Source: Anaeramoeba flamelloides (taxonomy: Eukaryota > Metamonada > Anaeramoebidae). Taken from it: a DNA stretch of 64,000 nt. Location of the stretch: the NCBI GenBank assembly GCA_027625915.1, contig JANTQA010000048.1, positions 4,340,001 through 4,404,000 of the forward strand. The letters run 5' to 3'. How positions within the stretch are numbered: position 1 is the first letter of the stretch; each line of letters begins with the position of its first letter. The position numbers and the translations under genes were made by a program. The notes beneath the pieces were generated by a model. It made no database searches and was not told where the DNA came from. It worked only from the letters and a program-made list of their open reading frames with translations. Shown piece by piece: positions 48,990-60,636 of this stretch.

Positions 48990-49375
48990 TTATTTTGTAA
49001 CAAATAGCAGGAAAAAATTCAAATCAAATCCTTTTTATAACTTTACAAATTTTTTATAAATTTTATTAAAGTGAAGTCTCTCTAGAACACCCAATAAATT
49101 TTTTGACAACCTAAGTAGATAAAATTATTTTGAAAAATAATAGAGTTTTATTGAGGCCGCTAAGAATTGTAAAATGATAATTTTTTATTCTTGTTTTTTT
49201 GGTTTATTGAATAGTATTAAAAATAAGGGTAATTTAATTAATCATCATTCTAACAAGTATATAGTTATAATTATTAGAATCTGAATTTTAAATTAAGTCA
49301 AGTATTCAGCAATGACAAAACAATTTTCCTAATATTAACAATAAATAATGATTACCCCAACTTATTTTACTGCTG
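48990..49375. mobile_element. Degraded family E copy E6 (beta interior)
   Basis: Bases 49015-49320 align with the interior of E5 (56100-56450): AAATCCTTTTTATAA, GAGTTTTATTGAGG, GATAATTTTTTATTCTTGTT and ATCATCATTCTAA are shared with small changes. The terminal repeats are not recognisable, so it is old or truncated. It sits between E3 and E4. Confidence 0.6.
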
Positions 49376-49395
49376 AAGTGTTTTTTCGACACTTA

Positions 49396-49804
49396 CCATT
49401 GTGGAAAAATAGTTAAACACGATTTTCAATTGGGAACATTAATGAAAATGAAAAGTAAGATCAATTAATAAAAGAATAAATAAATAAATAAAGACAAAAT
49501 GAAGTATTCAGTACAATAACAGTTTTTTTAGATATTATCTTTTGGTATTTGGTTTTTCTTTGATAGATCAATTATTAAAAATTTGTTCAAAAAATTGACC
49601 ATTTTTGAGATCTCGAAAACTACTCAAACAATTTCAATAAGAAAATAGATTTAAATTTTATTTGTTGGATTGATTGAAAATAATATAATGGAATATTATT
49701 TGAAGTTAATTGGTTTCTTCTTATTATTGATTTAACTTTTTTTTTTCAGTTCCTATTAATCGGTTCCTAATTAAAAACCATGTTTAACTTTTTTTCCAAT
49801 ACGG
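49396..49804. mobile_element. MITE family E, copy E4 (alpha interior)
   Basis: 409 bp, TA at 49394-49395. The outer end has a single unit (GGAAAAATAGTTAAACACG) rather than a doublet, then TTTTCAATTGGGAACATTA. The interior matches E3 closely (AATAAATAAATAAAGACAAA, TTGAAGTTAATTGGTTT). The right end is a degenerate inverse. Confidence 0.75.
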
Positions 49805-51535
49805 TTAATTAAAAATTTTATGTTCATTTTAAAATTTTGATCAAAAAAAAAACACAAATTATCTGAAAAAAAAAGTCCCCGATTGGTTTTAAGGATCACT
49901 TCAATATCAATAAAAATATAAAATTTTCGTATATGTTGGCCAAAATTTTTTTAAGATTAAGGTAAATTTTAACTAAAGTGAATTAAGGAACTAATAACTA
50001 ATTTTATTTTCGCCCTTGGCAATTGATTGCTCTATACCAAATACAATTCAACTTGGTAAAAACTGTTTTATCAGCTTGAGAGAAATTAAATTTCATACTT
50101 AAAAGATGTTGATTTTCTACAATTATATTTTCAGTATAAAGATCCTAATCCTTTTTATGAATTTTTGGATCAAAAAAGAAAAAGAAAAATTTGTAAAAAT
50201 TTTTATTTTGAGGAAATCTCATTTTTAGTATTTAATGATATTTTGTATGAACGAATAGAATTGAAATTTTTATCTTGATAATAAAAAAAAAGAACAACAA
50301 ATCAAATATTTCGATATGTATTAGCCAATTATTTTAGGAGATAGTAATTTTCAATTTAACCCAAAATGATTTAGATATGATATCTGTTTAGAGTAATAAA
50401 AAACTCACCAATTTTTTAAAAATTAATCCAAACTCTCCAAGAATAATTTTTAATATTGAAGTAAAAATAGACCAAGTAAGAATTTTGATATTTGAAAGAA
50501 GATTTAAACTCAAAAAGAAGTTAGAAATTCTTGATTTTGAACACATGCCGTAAAAATTTAAAATTTTCAAAAAAATACTACGAAAATATCAATGGGAAAG
50601 TAAAAAATTTAAAATTAATAAATATGAATCTTAATCAATTTAGAGAAATATTAATAAAAATAGTTATGGGTGGAAAGACCATGAATATTTAAAAAATATT
50701 AGGTATAATAACAATATAAACAAACAGTCATGTCGCCAAGTGTTGTCGAATGCGTTGGTTTTATTAAAAATTTCAGAAATAAATAGAATTTTCAAAGATT
50801 TTACTCAATTCTTTTGAATTCTGGAAAAGCTAACCGCGATTTTTTTCAATTTAAGGAATAAACCGAAAATTAGATAAAATTTTCTTTTTATTTCTTAAAT
50901 GAAAAAAATCCTAACGAGAAAAAATATTTAAAATGGAAGAGTTCTACTCCCATCCTTAAACTTCGAAATTTCAAAGATTATTTAAATAGATATTATTGTG
51001 TTGATGAGAAGGATAAAATAAAAATAAAATTATGCAATTTATGCAGAAAAATATTTAAAACTAGAAATATTTGAAGATATTATTCAATTAAAAGAATTAA
51101 TATTTATTTTGAAATTAGTTAATGATAAAAAGAATTTTATTCTTTTTTGAAATTTCTCAACAAGAATTTAGAAATTAGTAAAATACCTTCAAGGGTCGTT
51201 GGGTACCTAGCTTTTCTAGAATTCAAAAGAACTGGGGAAAATCTTTGATTTGTCTCAATTCTTTTGAATTCTATAAAAACTGAAGTGAAGTACCGTCAGG
51301 TGCATAGTTTTTCCAGAATTTAAAAGAATAAAGTAAAATCTATTTGATTTAACTTTATTCTTTTTAATTCTGGAAAACCGAACTGTGTTTTTTTTTTTGA
51401 TTTGGAAAATTAACCGAAAATTAAATAAATTTTCTTTAAATATCTGAAATTAAAAAAAACCTAAAGGCTGTAAGAGGAAATTAATTTCCAAGCCTCAAAA
51501 AAAAAAAACAAACATATCAAGTATTTATCGAATTG
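49805..51535. other. Intergenic with small palindromic units
   Basis: No gene. Two adjacent hairpins lie at 51209-51281 (arms around CTAGAATTCAAAAGAA) and 51305-51380 (arms around CCAGAATTTAAAAGAAT), each with a 20-30-nt loop. A related half-unit (TTCTTTTGAATTCTGGAAAA) is at about 50808-50830. All are followed by similar sequence (ACCGAAAATTA..ATAAA), so they look like degenerate copies of one small element. Confidence 0.5.
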
Positions 51536-51951
51536 AAGATCACAAGAGTAAATATGGATGTCTCAAAAAATAGAGTTTTTTTCAAAAAAATTTGATTTTA
51601 GAGATAAATAAACATTAACAAATTGACCCCAAAAAATTGGAATTTATACACAATATGACAAAACATATTACTTAATTAAACTCAACTTTTAATCTAAAAT
51701 GGTATCTCAAATAGGTAAATTTTGTTTTGAAAAAAAAATTATTTTATTTTTTTTTTTGAAACAAAATATACCTATTTAGACACGATTTTTTAATAAAATT
51801 TGTTCTCAATTATAAAATTTTGATATTTCTTCAATCTACTCTTTCCTCATTTTGTGGGGTCAATGTACTGATGTATATTTATCTCTAAAATTTATTTTTT
51901 TTGAAAAAAACTCTATTTTTTAAGATATCCATATTTACACTTGTGATCCAG
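51536..51951. mobile_element. Full-length palindromic MITE (family G)
   Basis: About 416 bp that folds end to end. The outer arms share GATCACAAG-GTAAATATGG and AAAAAATAGAGTTTTTTTC. The middle arms share TTTTAGAGATAAATA and TTGACCCCA. The centre pairs AAATAGGTA with TACCTATTT. No coding frame and no clear target duplication. Only one copy is in the window. Confidence 0.75.
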
Positions 51952-52102
51952 AAAAAAAATGATATTTTTTTTTCAAATATTTATTAAACTTGTTGAAATC
52001 TAAAAGATTAGATAATATTTTTTTTTAAAATATTTGGGGATGAATAACGAACTATAATAATTTGAATAAGTTATTAAAAAATATTTATTATTATTTTTAT
52101 TA

Positions 52103-52286
52103 CAGTCAGTTTCACTTTTAAGGCACAAACTTTCAACGAAAATATAGGCACAAAAAAAAATCCCAAATTAAGGCACAAAATTTGTAATTTATTTTTACTA
52201 GAATTTGAATTTTGTGCCTTAATTTGAGATTTTTTTTGTGCCTTAAATTTGGTTAAATGTGTGTGCCTTAAAATTGAAACTGACTG
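52103..52286. mobile_element. MITE family A, copy A4
   Basis: 184 bp with perfect TA flanks (52101-52102 and 52287-52288) and 11-bp ends CAGTCAGTTTC that are perfect inverses. Internal AAGGCACA-type blocks pair. It is the least-diverged family A copy here, lying about 290 bp left of the Tc1/mariner element. Confidence 0.85.
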
Positions 52287-52543
52287 TATATTTTTGAATT
52301 ATTTGTTGAAATTAATTTTATTGATTTGTAATTATTAAATAAAAATGAAAATAAGAATTTAAAAAAGATATCAACTTTCAAAAGTTGATAGTTAATGATG
52401 AAACATTTTATGAATCTTTAGATTATTTTGAGATTAGATCCGGAGAATTTAGATTGATTTGTATTAAGGTCTAAAATATCATCAATACGACTTCATTATC
52501 CATCCTTTTTACTCTTTTTTCTTTCCCGTTTTTTCTCTTTTTA

Positions 52544-52575
<32 letters not shown>

Positions 52576-52580
<5 letters not shown>

Positions 52581-53873
52581 ACGACAAAAAAAAATTCCCT
52601 CAAACCATCAATTATTTTTTTTGATCTGTCATTTTCAATGATTTTTTTTTTGAAAAATTGAAACTATGATATTTGTCATTTTTATTTTTTTTATTTTTTT
52701 ATTCAATATTAGACTTTCATTTACAATAAATTTATTTATAAAATGAACAAAAACAAAAAAACCTCACTTGAAACAAAATACCAAATTCTGTTAAAATTGA
52801 AAGAAGGTATACCCATTAAAAAACTAGCAAAAAAACAATAATATTACAACAAAAACTATTCGAAACTGGGAGAAAAAATCTCTTCTAGGATCACATATAT
52901 GGAAAGAAGGTAGTGGTCTAAAAAGTTTGTTAAATAATGAACAACTCCAAAAACAGGAAGAAATATTCAATGAAAATCGTGAGAAAAGTTCAATAAAATT
53001 GAAACCTTAGATCAAAAAAAAACTCAATGTATCTTTATCTATAAGAACTATACAAAGATATCGAAAAAATAATGTTTATAATTGCGTTCAACCCATCAAA
53101 ATTCCAAAACTTTTGCAAAAAGATAAGGAAAAAAAAAGATGCATTGTAGACTCCACTACAATTAGAACTGGAAAAGGGTGAATTTTGGCGATGAATCAAA
53201 AATAGAGTTATTTCGAAATACATCTTATGTTTATATCAAAAAAGGCCAGAAAAGACCCCCAAAAGAAATGGATAATAAAAGAATTTCAGTTATGATTTGG
53301 GCTGGAATTTCTTGGAAGGGAAAAACTGAAATTGTTTTTTCAAAAGATTTTTGCAAAAATTCAAAATCACTAATGAATTCAGAAATTTATACTCGAATAC
53401 TTGAACAAGCATTACTTCCTTTTATTAAAAATAAATATGACTGCGATGATTTTGAATTTCTTCAGGACAATGCACCCATTCATAAATCAAAACTTTCAAT
53501 GAATTGGTTCAAAGAAAATTCAATTAAATTAGTGTCTTTCCTTACCAAATCACCCGATTTGAATCCAATTGAAAAGATATGGAATGATTTAAAAAACATG
53601 ATCGAAGAAGAATCTGCCGAAACCCAAGAAGAACTGAAAAATTCAATCAAAAAAAATTGGAAAAAAATTTCCACAAAAAAAATTAGAGCACAGATTAAAC
53701 ACCTTGACAAAATCATTCCTAAAATCCTAGAAAATGGTGGGGAATTCAACATTTGAAACTTGTTTCGAAAATGATACGACTTTGAAAATTAAAAATACAA
53801 ATTGAAAATTTTCAACATATAATGTATGATTTTGTATTGATAACGTTTGTGAGAAATTTTTTTGTCGTAGACT
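52576..53873 (+). mobile_element. Tc1/mariner DNA transposon, decayed
   Basis: About 1.3 kb. The ends AGTCTACGACAAAAAAA are inverted repeats of each other, extending about 30 bp with a few mismatches. The element sits inside a TA microsatellite (TA runs on both sides), matching the TA target of this superfamily. It encodes one DD34E transposase remnant. None of the MITE families in the window shares these ends, so it is not their evident parent. Confidence 0.88.
52743..53756 (+). pseudogene. Tc1/mariner (DD34E) transposase, inactivated
   Basis: The N-terminus (ATG 52743) has a helix-turn-helix-like start (MNKNKKTSLETKYQILLKLK) followed by NWEKK-type sequence. The catalytic half is open from 53178: first Asp in NFGDESK, second Asp in FLQDNAPIHK, and Glu in SPDLNPIEKIW. 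Exactly 34 residues lie between the second Asp and the Glu. At least four lesions separate the N-terminus from the catalytic half: a frame change and TAA near 52839, a TAG near 53008, a frame change near 53138, and a TAG near 53160. The catalytic triad itself is intact, so decay seems moderate. It cannot make a full transposase as read. Confidence 0.88.
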
Positions 53874-53909
53874 ATATATATATATAAATATAAACTCTTT
53901 TTCATATAT

Positions 53910-54455
53910 TTTGACTCATCTGAAATAATAAATTGAAAAAAAATATATCATTTAGTATTCAAGGACAATTAATAACTAAATCTGATTGATAATTTATTTT
54001 TAAGTCATTCTAAAAGTATAAAAGCCTGATAACAAAAAATTAACAAAAATAAATTCAAAAACTAAAAAAAAACTGAGTTACAATTTTTGAAATGAGCATT
54101 ACGGATTGTTTATTACTGAACTTTGACTGAAAAAAAGTTGAACAACAAGATTTTTTATTAATAAAAAAATTAATTTTCAAAGACACTACATAGTCTCAAT
54201 TTTCATAGTGATAATTTGTCTTTTCGAATATCTCTTTTTTTTCCACATGATCTTGAAAAAAAAAAAAAAAGAGAAAAAGATAAAAAAAGAAAAAAACAAA
54301 AAAAAAAAAGAAAAAGCAAAACTCAAATTTGTAAAATTAGAAAAAATTATTCTCATCCAAAAATTTGAAAATATTTTTTTGTTAAGAATCTGGAATAAAC
54401 TCTCAAAACAACTCCTATTAACATTATAAAGTGAGTCAAAATTTTTGAAAAATAG

Positions 54456-54493
<38 letters not shown>

Positions 54494-55077
54494 AAATTAA
54501 TTTACAGGTAATTAGAGTTCAATTTTGAATGAAAAGTTATTCACCAGTTATAAAATGGTATTATTTACAAGCATTAAAGACTTGAAAACTTGTCTTTTTA
54601 AAGGAATAAAGTATTTTTTTTTAGGATTCTTTTAAGTTTAAAAATACTTTTTATTTATTTTTTCTTGAAAAAAAAATATGAACTTTACTTCTCTTAAGTA
54701 AAATCAATTAATGTGCATTATTATATATTTTCTTGATAGAAAATAAAATTTTGTTTCTTCTTCAAAGTTAATAATTTTTTTTGAAACAAATAGAAAATAT
54801 GTTGACTTTTTGACTTTTCAAAAATAGGAAAAATGGATTAAACTTGTTAAAAACGAGAATTCATTTATCAAAACTTCGTTCAAGGTAATACAGCTTTTAG
54901 AAACTCTTTTTCAATCAAAGAGGTTTGGTTTGCTTGAAAAAATAGAACAGGTTCTTCGAATTTAGTCATATAATTCTCCTCAAAACAAATTTTGTATTTA
55001 TAGTTCTGTTCTTTTTTTCTAATTTTGTAATTTTTTTTTTGTTTTTATTTTATTTCTGATTTCTTTTTTTTCTTTTT

Positions 55078-55110
<33 letters not shown>

Positions 55111-55745
55111 CTATTGCAGTTGGTTTTCAATGACTTTAATTGTCATTTTAAAAAAGTTAATTTGAAGAAGAAAGAAAATATTTAAAACTTAATTGAAAAT
55201 AAAAAAATTGAGACAAAATAATGTCTTATAAAATTCAGTTAATTATTAGTAAAAAACCTTATTGTTAACTTTTTTTAAGTATAAGTTCAGTAATAAAAAA
55301 TTGGTAATGCTCATTTCAAAAATAGTTGATTCTCTTTTTTTTTAGTTTTTCTCTTAAATTTTTTTTCTTTTTTTTTTTTTAAAAAAAAGTCAATTTTAAA
55401 AATAAAAATGTTTTAAAACTCTAAATCATAATTCAGAAAATTGGTACTTTGTACTCTCTTTTAAAATGGAGAAATTTATTATGAAAATATATAATAGTCT
55501 ACAATTTTACTTTTCCAAATAAATAGAGAAATTTTGCATTAGACATTGCTATATAAAAGTAAACCAAAAAATTTTTTTTAGCATTTTATTTTTTTCAAAA
55601 ATTTCTACTTTCTCTAGTTTTTTTTTTATGAATACCGACTCTAATTCAAATTTTTCTTATTTTGAATTAATGTTAAATTACTTGATTCTTTAAAAAAATT
55701 CAATTTTTCATTTTTGGCTGGGCCCTCTTAAGTGAAAAATAGTTG
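53910..55745. repeat. Dispersed repeat LR3 copy b, containing H-type element H4
   Basis: Aligns with 1020-2012: CTCATCTGAAATAATAAATT-type sequence at 53920, TTGAAAATAT at 54365, and the H start CTCTTTTTCAATCAAAGAGG at 54901. The H end near 55715-55740 is an imperfect inverse of the start. Compared with copy a it has extra simple sequence, including (TA)n at 54462-54490 and about 30 consecutive Ts at 55081-55110. A smaller inverted pair (GAAATGAGCATTAC at 54091 and its inverse at 55300) is nested in it. Non-coding. Confidence 0.55.
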
Positions 55746-56033
55746 ATAATCAAAGGCAAATCAAATTTAATTCCTCACTTACCAATTGTTATTAAAAATA
55801 TTTTATTTCTAATGATCCCTTTCAAAAAAAAATAATTAAATAATAAACTCTTTTTCAAATAATAGGACACAGACAATTTCACGAATTATTCATAATTGAA
55901 TCAAGTTAATTCTACTATCATTCTAAAATATAAGAAATCCTTTAAAAACATAAAAAAAAACTCAACTCAATATTTAAAACTCATTAAAACAAAACAATAA
56001 AAATTAAAACGAAATATTTTAAAAAATGATGTA

Positions 56034-56522
56034 TAGTTGGGAAAAAAATACCGGACATGAAAAAAATCCCGGACAAGATTTTTAATTGTGATTATTAGTA
56101 AAATTTTTGTATAATTTCAATTAAATCCTTATTATAAATAACCAATTTTATTATGAGATTAGTAATAAACCTACCTAAAGTCCATCAAAGTAAGGTGTCT
56201 CTTGAATACTCGAGTAATTGTTTGATAGCCTAATGTTGATCAACTTTTTTTGAAAAACAATCGAGTTTTATAGAGGTTTACTAGAGTTTGGAAAATGATA
56301 ATTTTTATTCTTGTTTTTTGATTGATTGAATGGTGTTTTGAACAAGTGTGATTTCATCAATCATCATTCTAATAAGTGGGTGAGTTATAATTGAAAAAGT
56401 TCGATTCTTAAAAAAAGGAATTTGATTGTAAATAAATGAAATTACACAATAATTTTACTAATATTCACAATTAAAAATCTTGTACGGGATTTTTTTCATG
56501 TCCGGTATTTTTTTCACTACTC
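56034..56522. mobile_element. MITE family E, copy E5 (beta interior)
   Basis: 489 bp with TA at 56032-56033 and 56523-56524. The terminal repeat of about 60 bp holds the doublet AAAAAAATACCGGACATG then AAAAAAATCCCGGACAAG, then TTTTTAATTGTGA and ATTAGTAAAATT. The doublet sequence is unlike those of E2 or E3, while the interior matches E2 and E6. It is non-coding. Confidence 0.85.
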
Positions 56523-56644
56523 TACCCTTTTATTTGAAATGAGAAATCTCATTTTGTAAATTGTATAGGTAAAAAATCATAAAATTAATAAAAGTCTTTG
56601 AACAAGGTGAATTGGGAAAAATTTCTTTGCATTTTTATTGATAA

Positions 56645-56912
56645 CTATTTCACGTCAAATTTTAGCTCTTTAAAGTACTCTTTTTCACTATTAAGCTGCA
56701 ATTCATCTGGGTATTTTGTTGAAATTGTTTTTTTCTTTATTTCCTTTTTTTCTTTGTTCCATACATCAACCAAATAATGGTCATTCTTAATTCCTATATC
56801 TAGTTTATTGGAAATCATACTTAAACTGTTTCCATTTTTATACTGTCAGATTATTTCCAAATTGGTTTCTTCTTATCTTGTTTTTTTCATTTTCCAACTG
56901 TTCAATATCCAT
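56645..56912 (-). pseudogene. Small unrecognised ORF with one frameshift
   Basis: From ATG 56910-56912 the frame reads MDIEQLENEKNKIRRNQFGN and then stops. One base over, it continues as NGNSLSMISNKLDIGIKNDH to a TAG at 56645, ending KEYFKELKFDVK. Together that is about 88 residues, charged, without transmembrane segments, and less AT-rich than its flanks. The break lies near CTGACAGTATAA and is a single-base frame change. It lies about 450 bp downstream of eIF5B on the same strand. It could be a small gene hit by a sequencing indel or a recent relic. I recognise no family. Confidence 0.35.
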
Positions 56913-57360
56913 AAATAAAAATGAAAAAAAACCAATAATTAAAATGAAAATCACCAGTAAGTAATTATCTTTTAAACATTTAAATTCAATACAATTGATG
57001 ATTTGAGAGTTGTGTCCTTTTTTTTGGAAAAGAATTTAGAATCAAAAAGAAATTTAATTTTAGTAATTGAATTTTCATTTGAAAGTAAACAAATCAAATA
57101 AAAAATTTTAATTAGTATTGAAATCAAATTTATATTTTATTTGATAAAAATGAAATTAAATCTTGAACCTTGTTTTTTACTCTTGAAGAATAAAATAATT
57201 AAAAAAATTTTCACAGAACAAATAAAAATAAAAAAAAAATCTTAATCTTTTTTTTTTTCTTTTGAAACTGAAATAGTAAGATTAATTTTCCTGTAATAAT
57301 TGGAATAAATGAAATATTTTTTTTTTTAAAAATATAAAAATCAAAAAATAATTAAAAAAT

Positions 57361-60300
57361 TTAATTGATTTGGAAGAGTTTTTTCAATTGAATAATTATC
57401 TTCCAATCCTTTTTAGTCATTTCATCTTGGAAATGTTCTTTCAAAATATCGATTGAAACTCTGGAAATGTGAGATACAAGGGTATCGTCATCTTCAAAAT
57501 GACGACCGTGCATGTAATGGCTTCCTTCTATTCTTATTGCGACTTCGTCTGAAACCTTTGCGACTTGGATTGATTTTTTATTGAGCTGAATTGAAACGAC
57601 TTTACCGAGGAGTATATTTTTTTTTGAAGAAACACAAATTGGTGTGCCAACTCTCAAGCTGCCTTCACAAATTTTGACACCAAGGATGATGGGGTCTTTG
57701 GAATTGAAACAACTTTTTGGTAATATTTTCATGATCACTGGGAAAACGAGTTTGTCTTTGAATTGTCTGAATTTATTTTCCTTCACTTCCTTCATGTATT
57801 CTGTAAATCGATCGAAAAGATGATAGATGATCTTTGCTTCGAAGATTTGCACCCCCTTTTCCTTGGCGTATTCTCTAGCTTCTCCTGTTACGGTTACGTC
57901 AAAGGCCAAAACGACACCGAATTCAGGTTTTAATTCTAGCATTACAGATGCCTTTTCCACATCCTTTTTATGGACTGGCCCGATATTTATTCCAAACACG
58001 GGGATTTTCATTTGCTTCAAAAATTCCAATAGGGCTTCCAGTGAACCCAAAGTTGAAGATTGGACGTATACACCCTTACCCGAGGTGTCCACATCATTCA
58101 GAATACTGTTCAAATCCTTCATAGCCCTTTCCTTCAATTCCTCAGGATCGTCTCTTTTGCCACAGATAAAGACCTCTGAACCAGGAATGGAATTTTCCAA
58201 GCCAACGGCAGATATTTTGAATCCGACGGCTGCATGGAGAACAGGGTGGCGAATAAATTCGCTTTTCACTCTCAATTCCTTGAGTGGCTGTGGAGTCAAA
58301 AGTGCTCGAATCGTTGTATCGATGGGTCCATTTAATCCACAGGTTATGATTCGATCTCCCTCATGGATCTTGCCATTGACAAGGATCACATCAACAGTGG
58401 TACCGTGACCTTCAATTACTTTGACCTCCAAAATGGTACATTGGAAAGTGGAAAGGTAGGTTAATTTTTTGATCATATACTTTTGTGTGAGCTGCACAAC
58501 GTACATCAACAAATCTGGAATACCCTCACCAGTGACAGCCGAAGTTGGCACCAGGGATACCGTATCTTTAATTGATTTGTTTTTGAAGTAAAGTTCTGCA
58601 TTCATACCAAGTTGGTTGAAATGCAAAATGGTTTCATTCAATCGGTTCTGAAATTCCATTTGGACATGCTTTTTTTGGTTTTTGAATGTGTCTCTAAATC
58701 CCATATTTTCTGTAACATTCCAATCGTACAGTCGATCAATTTTATTCAGCGCAACAACAAATGGTGTTTTTCTTTTTTTCAACAGATCAATGGACTCTCT
58801 TGTCTGTGGTTCAATTCCGTGCATGATATCTACAACAAGAATTGCTACATCACACAGATTGGATCCTCTGCTTCTCAAATTGGTAAATGTCTCATGCCCT
58901 GGGGTATCAATTACTAACAGCCCAGGCAATTTATGCTTGTATCTATGTTTTTTATTCACCTTATTCGTCAATTTTTGTAAAGACTTTATTGGGAAATATG
59001 TCGCACCAATTTGCTGCGTGATACCGCCTGCTTCTCCTTCTTGCACCCTTGTCTTTCTAATTTTATCCAAAATTAAAGTCTTACCAGTATCAACATGCCC
59101 TAATACAACACAAATTGGTGATCTTAAATTCTTATCAATATCGTATTCGTCGGCTTCTAATTTTTCCTTCATTTGTTCATATGTTAATTGTTCTTCTCCT
59201 TCTTCTTCATTATTGGTTTTGTTCCCTGTTTGTTGATTCATATGGAACTTTTCTTCTTCAAAATTATATCTTGATAATTCTTTTTCAGTCAGTTGTGAAA
59301 TACCCTTTTTATTGCTCTTAGTTAATTCGATTTGCTCCTTAATTTGGGATTTTTTATTTTCATGTTTGATATGTTGAATTTCTAATTGCAATTGTTTCTT
59401 TTTTTTAATGATTTCTTCAAATCTGGTTCTTTTTTTTTCCAGTTCCTCTTCAGTTTTCTTTTTTCGTTCAATTTTTTCTTCTTCGTTTTCTTCGTCTTCA
59501 AGTAAATCTTCCCAACTTTCTAAAACATTTCCAGTTTCTTCATCACCTAAAGTGAAATTTTCAAGCATGTCTAATGAGTTATCTTCTTCATTGTTATTCT
59601 CTAATTTGCTATTAATTTTGTCAAGTTCTTTTTGATCGTTTTCAATTTCTTCTTTTAAAGTCTTTTCTTCCTTGGTTAATTCCTCAATTTCTTTGTTTTT
59701 TTTTTTGATTTCTTCTCTTCTCTTTTTTTCCTTTTCCTTTCTTATTCGACCAGCTTCCTTTTTTTTGATCTTTTGTTCTCGATTGATTTCTGACCTTTTT
59801 TTTTTTTTGCTTCCCTTCTTTTTTCCTTTTCCTTGACCTTTGCCTTGACCTTGACCTTTGCCTTCAGTCTGTTGGTCTTTCTTTTCTTCGTCCTTATTAG
59901 GGATTTTTCCATTTTTCTTTAATGACTCCAAATATAATTGATCTCGTTTTGATAATTTTTTTTTTTTTGTTCGTTTTTTGTTTTGTTGTTTTTCTTTTTC
60001 GATTTTTTCTTTGGCTTTTTCTTCCAAAATTTTGTTTATTTTTTTTAATTCTTCTTCTTTTTTTTTTTGTTCTTCTTCAAATTCCCTTTTAATTCTTTCT
60101 TCTTCCTCTTTTTTGTTTTTGAATCATTTTTTTTAATCTTTTTCTTCTTCGTTCTTCTGCCAATTGTTTTTTTTTTTTTTTTTTTTTGGTTTCTTGGTTT
60201 CTTTTTTTTTTTCTTCCATTTTTGGCTTGACTTGTTCTTCTTCGTCATCTGTAAACTCGTCGTTTTCTTCTTCTTCTTTTTTTTTTTGTTCTTCAAGTTC

Positions 60301-60636
60301 TTTTTTTTTCTTTTCTTCTTCTAATTTCTTTTTTGTTTCGGGTTTTTTTTCTTCGATCGTTTTCTTTTCAACAACTTGATCTTCTTCCTCATCTGTAAAC
60401 TCGTCGTTTTCTTCTTCTTCTTTTCTTTTTTGTTCTTCAAGCTCTTTTTTTTTCTTTTCTTCTTCTAATTTCTTTTGCTTTAATAAATTTGCTTTTCTAT
60501 TTTGTTCAAGAATTGAATCAATATTATCATTTTTCTTTTTACCCTTTCCTTTTCCCTTTCCTTTTCCTTTCCCTTTCGCTTTTCCTCTACCTTTTCCTTT
60601 TCCTTTGTTTTTATTTTTGTTTCTACGATTACTCAT
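57361..60636 (-). CDS. EIF5B: Translation initiation factor eIF5B (GTPase)
   Basis: A universal IF2/eIF5B-type GTPase that joins the 60S subunit to the 48S complex in the cytoplasm. The span is about 1090 codons. The first 167 residues (60133-60636) are Lys/Gly/Glu low-complexity (NKNKGKGKGRGKAKGKGKG). Next comes a charged helical region with the eIF5B-like LSKRDQLYLESLKKNGK. The G domain has GHVDTGKT (G1, near 59100), DTPGHE (G3), NKID (G4) and TSAVTGEG. Domains II-IV run to the C-terminus, which ends in the family's KKDWKIIIQLKKLF. The frame is interrupted at 60125-60136 by TAA and TGA. Reading one A more in the long A-run before it and one fewer just after gives an open basic helix (QLAEERRRKRLKKMIQKQK), so an assembly homopolymer error is likelier than a dead gene. 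The start ATG is the first in frame. Confidence 0.9.

Noticed and set aside
57827-59236. Long plus-strand open frames opposite eIF5B
   Set aside because: They are shadows of a conserved minus-strand GTPase and show no domain signature.
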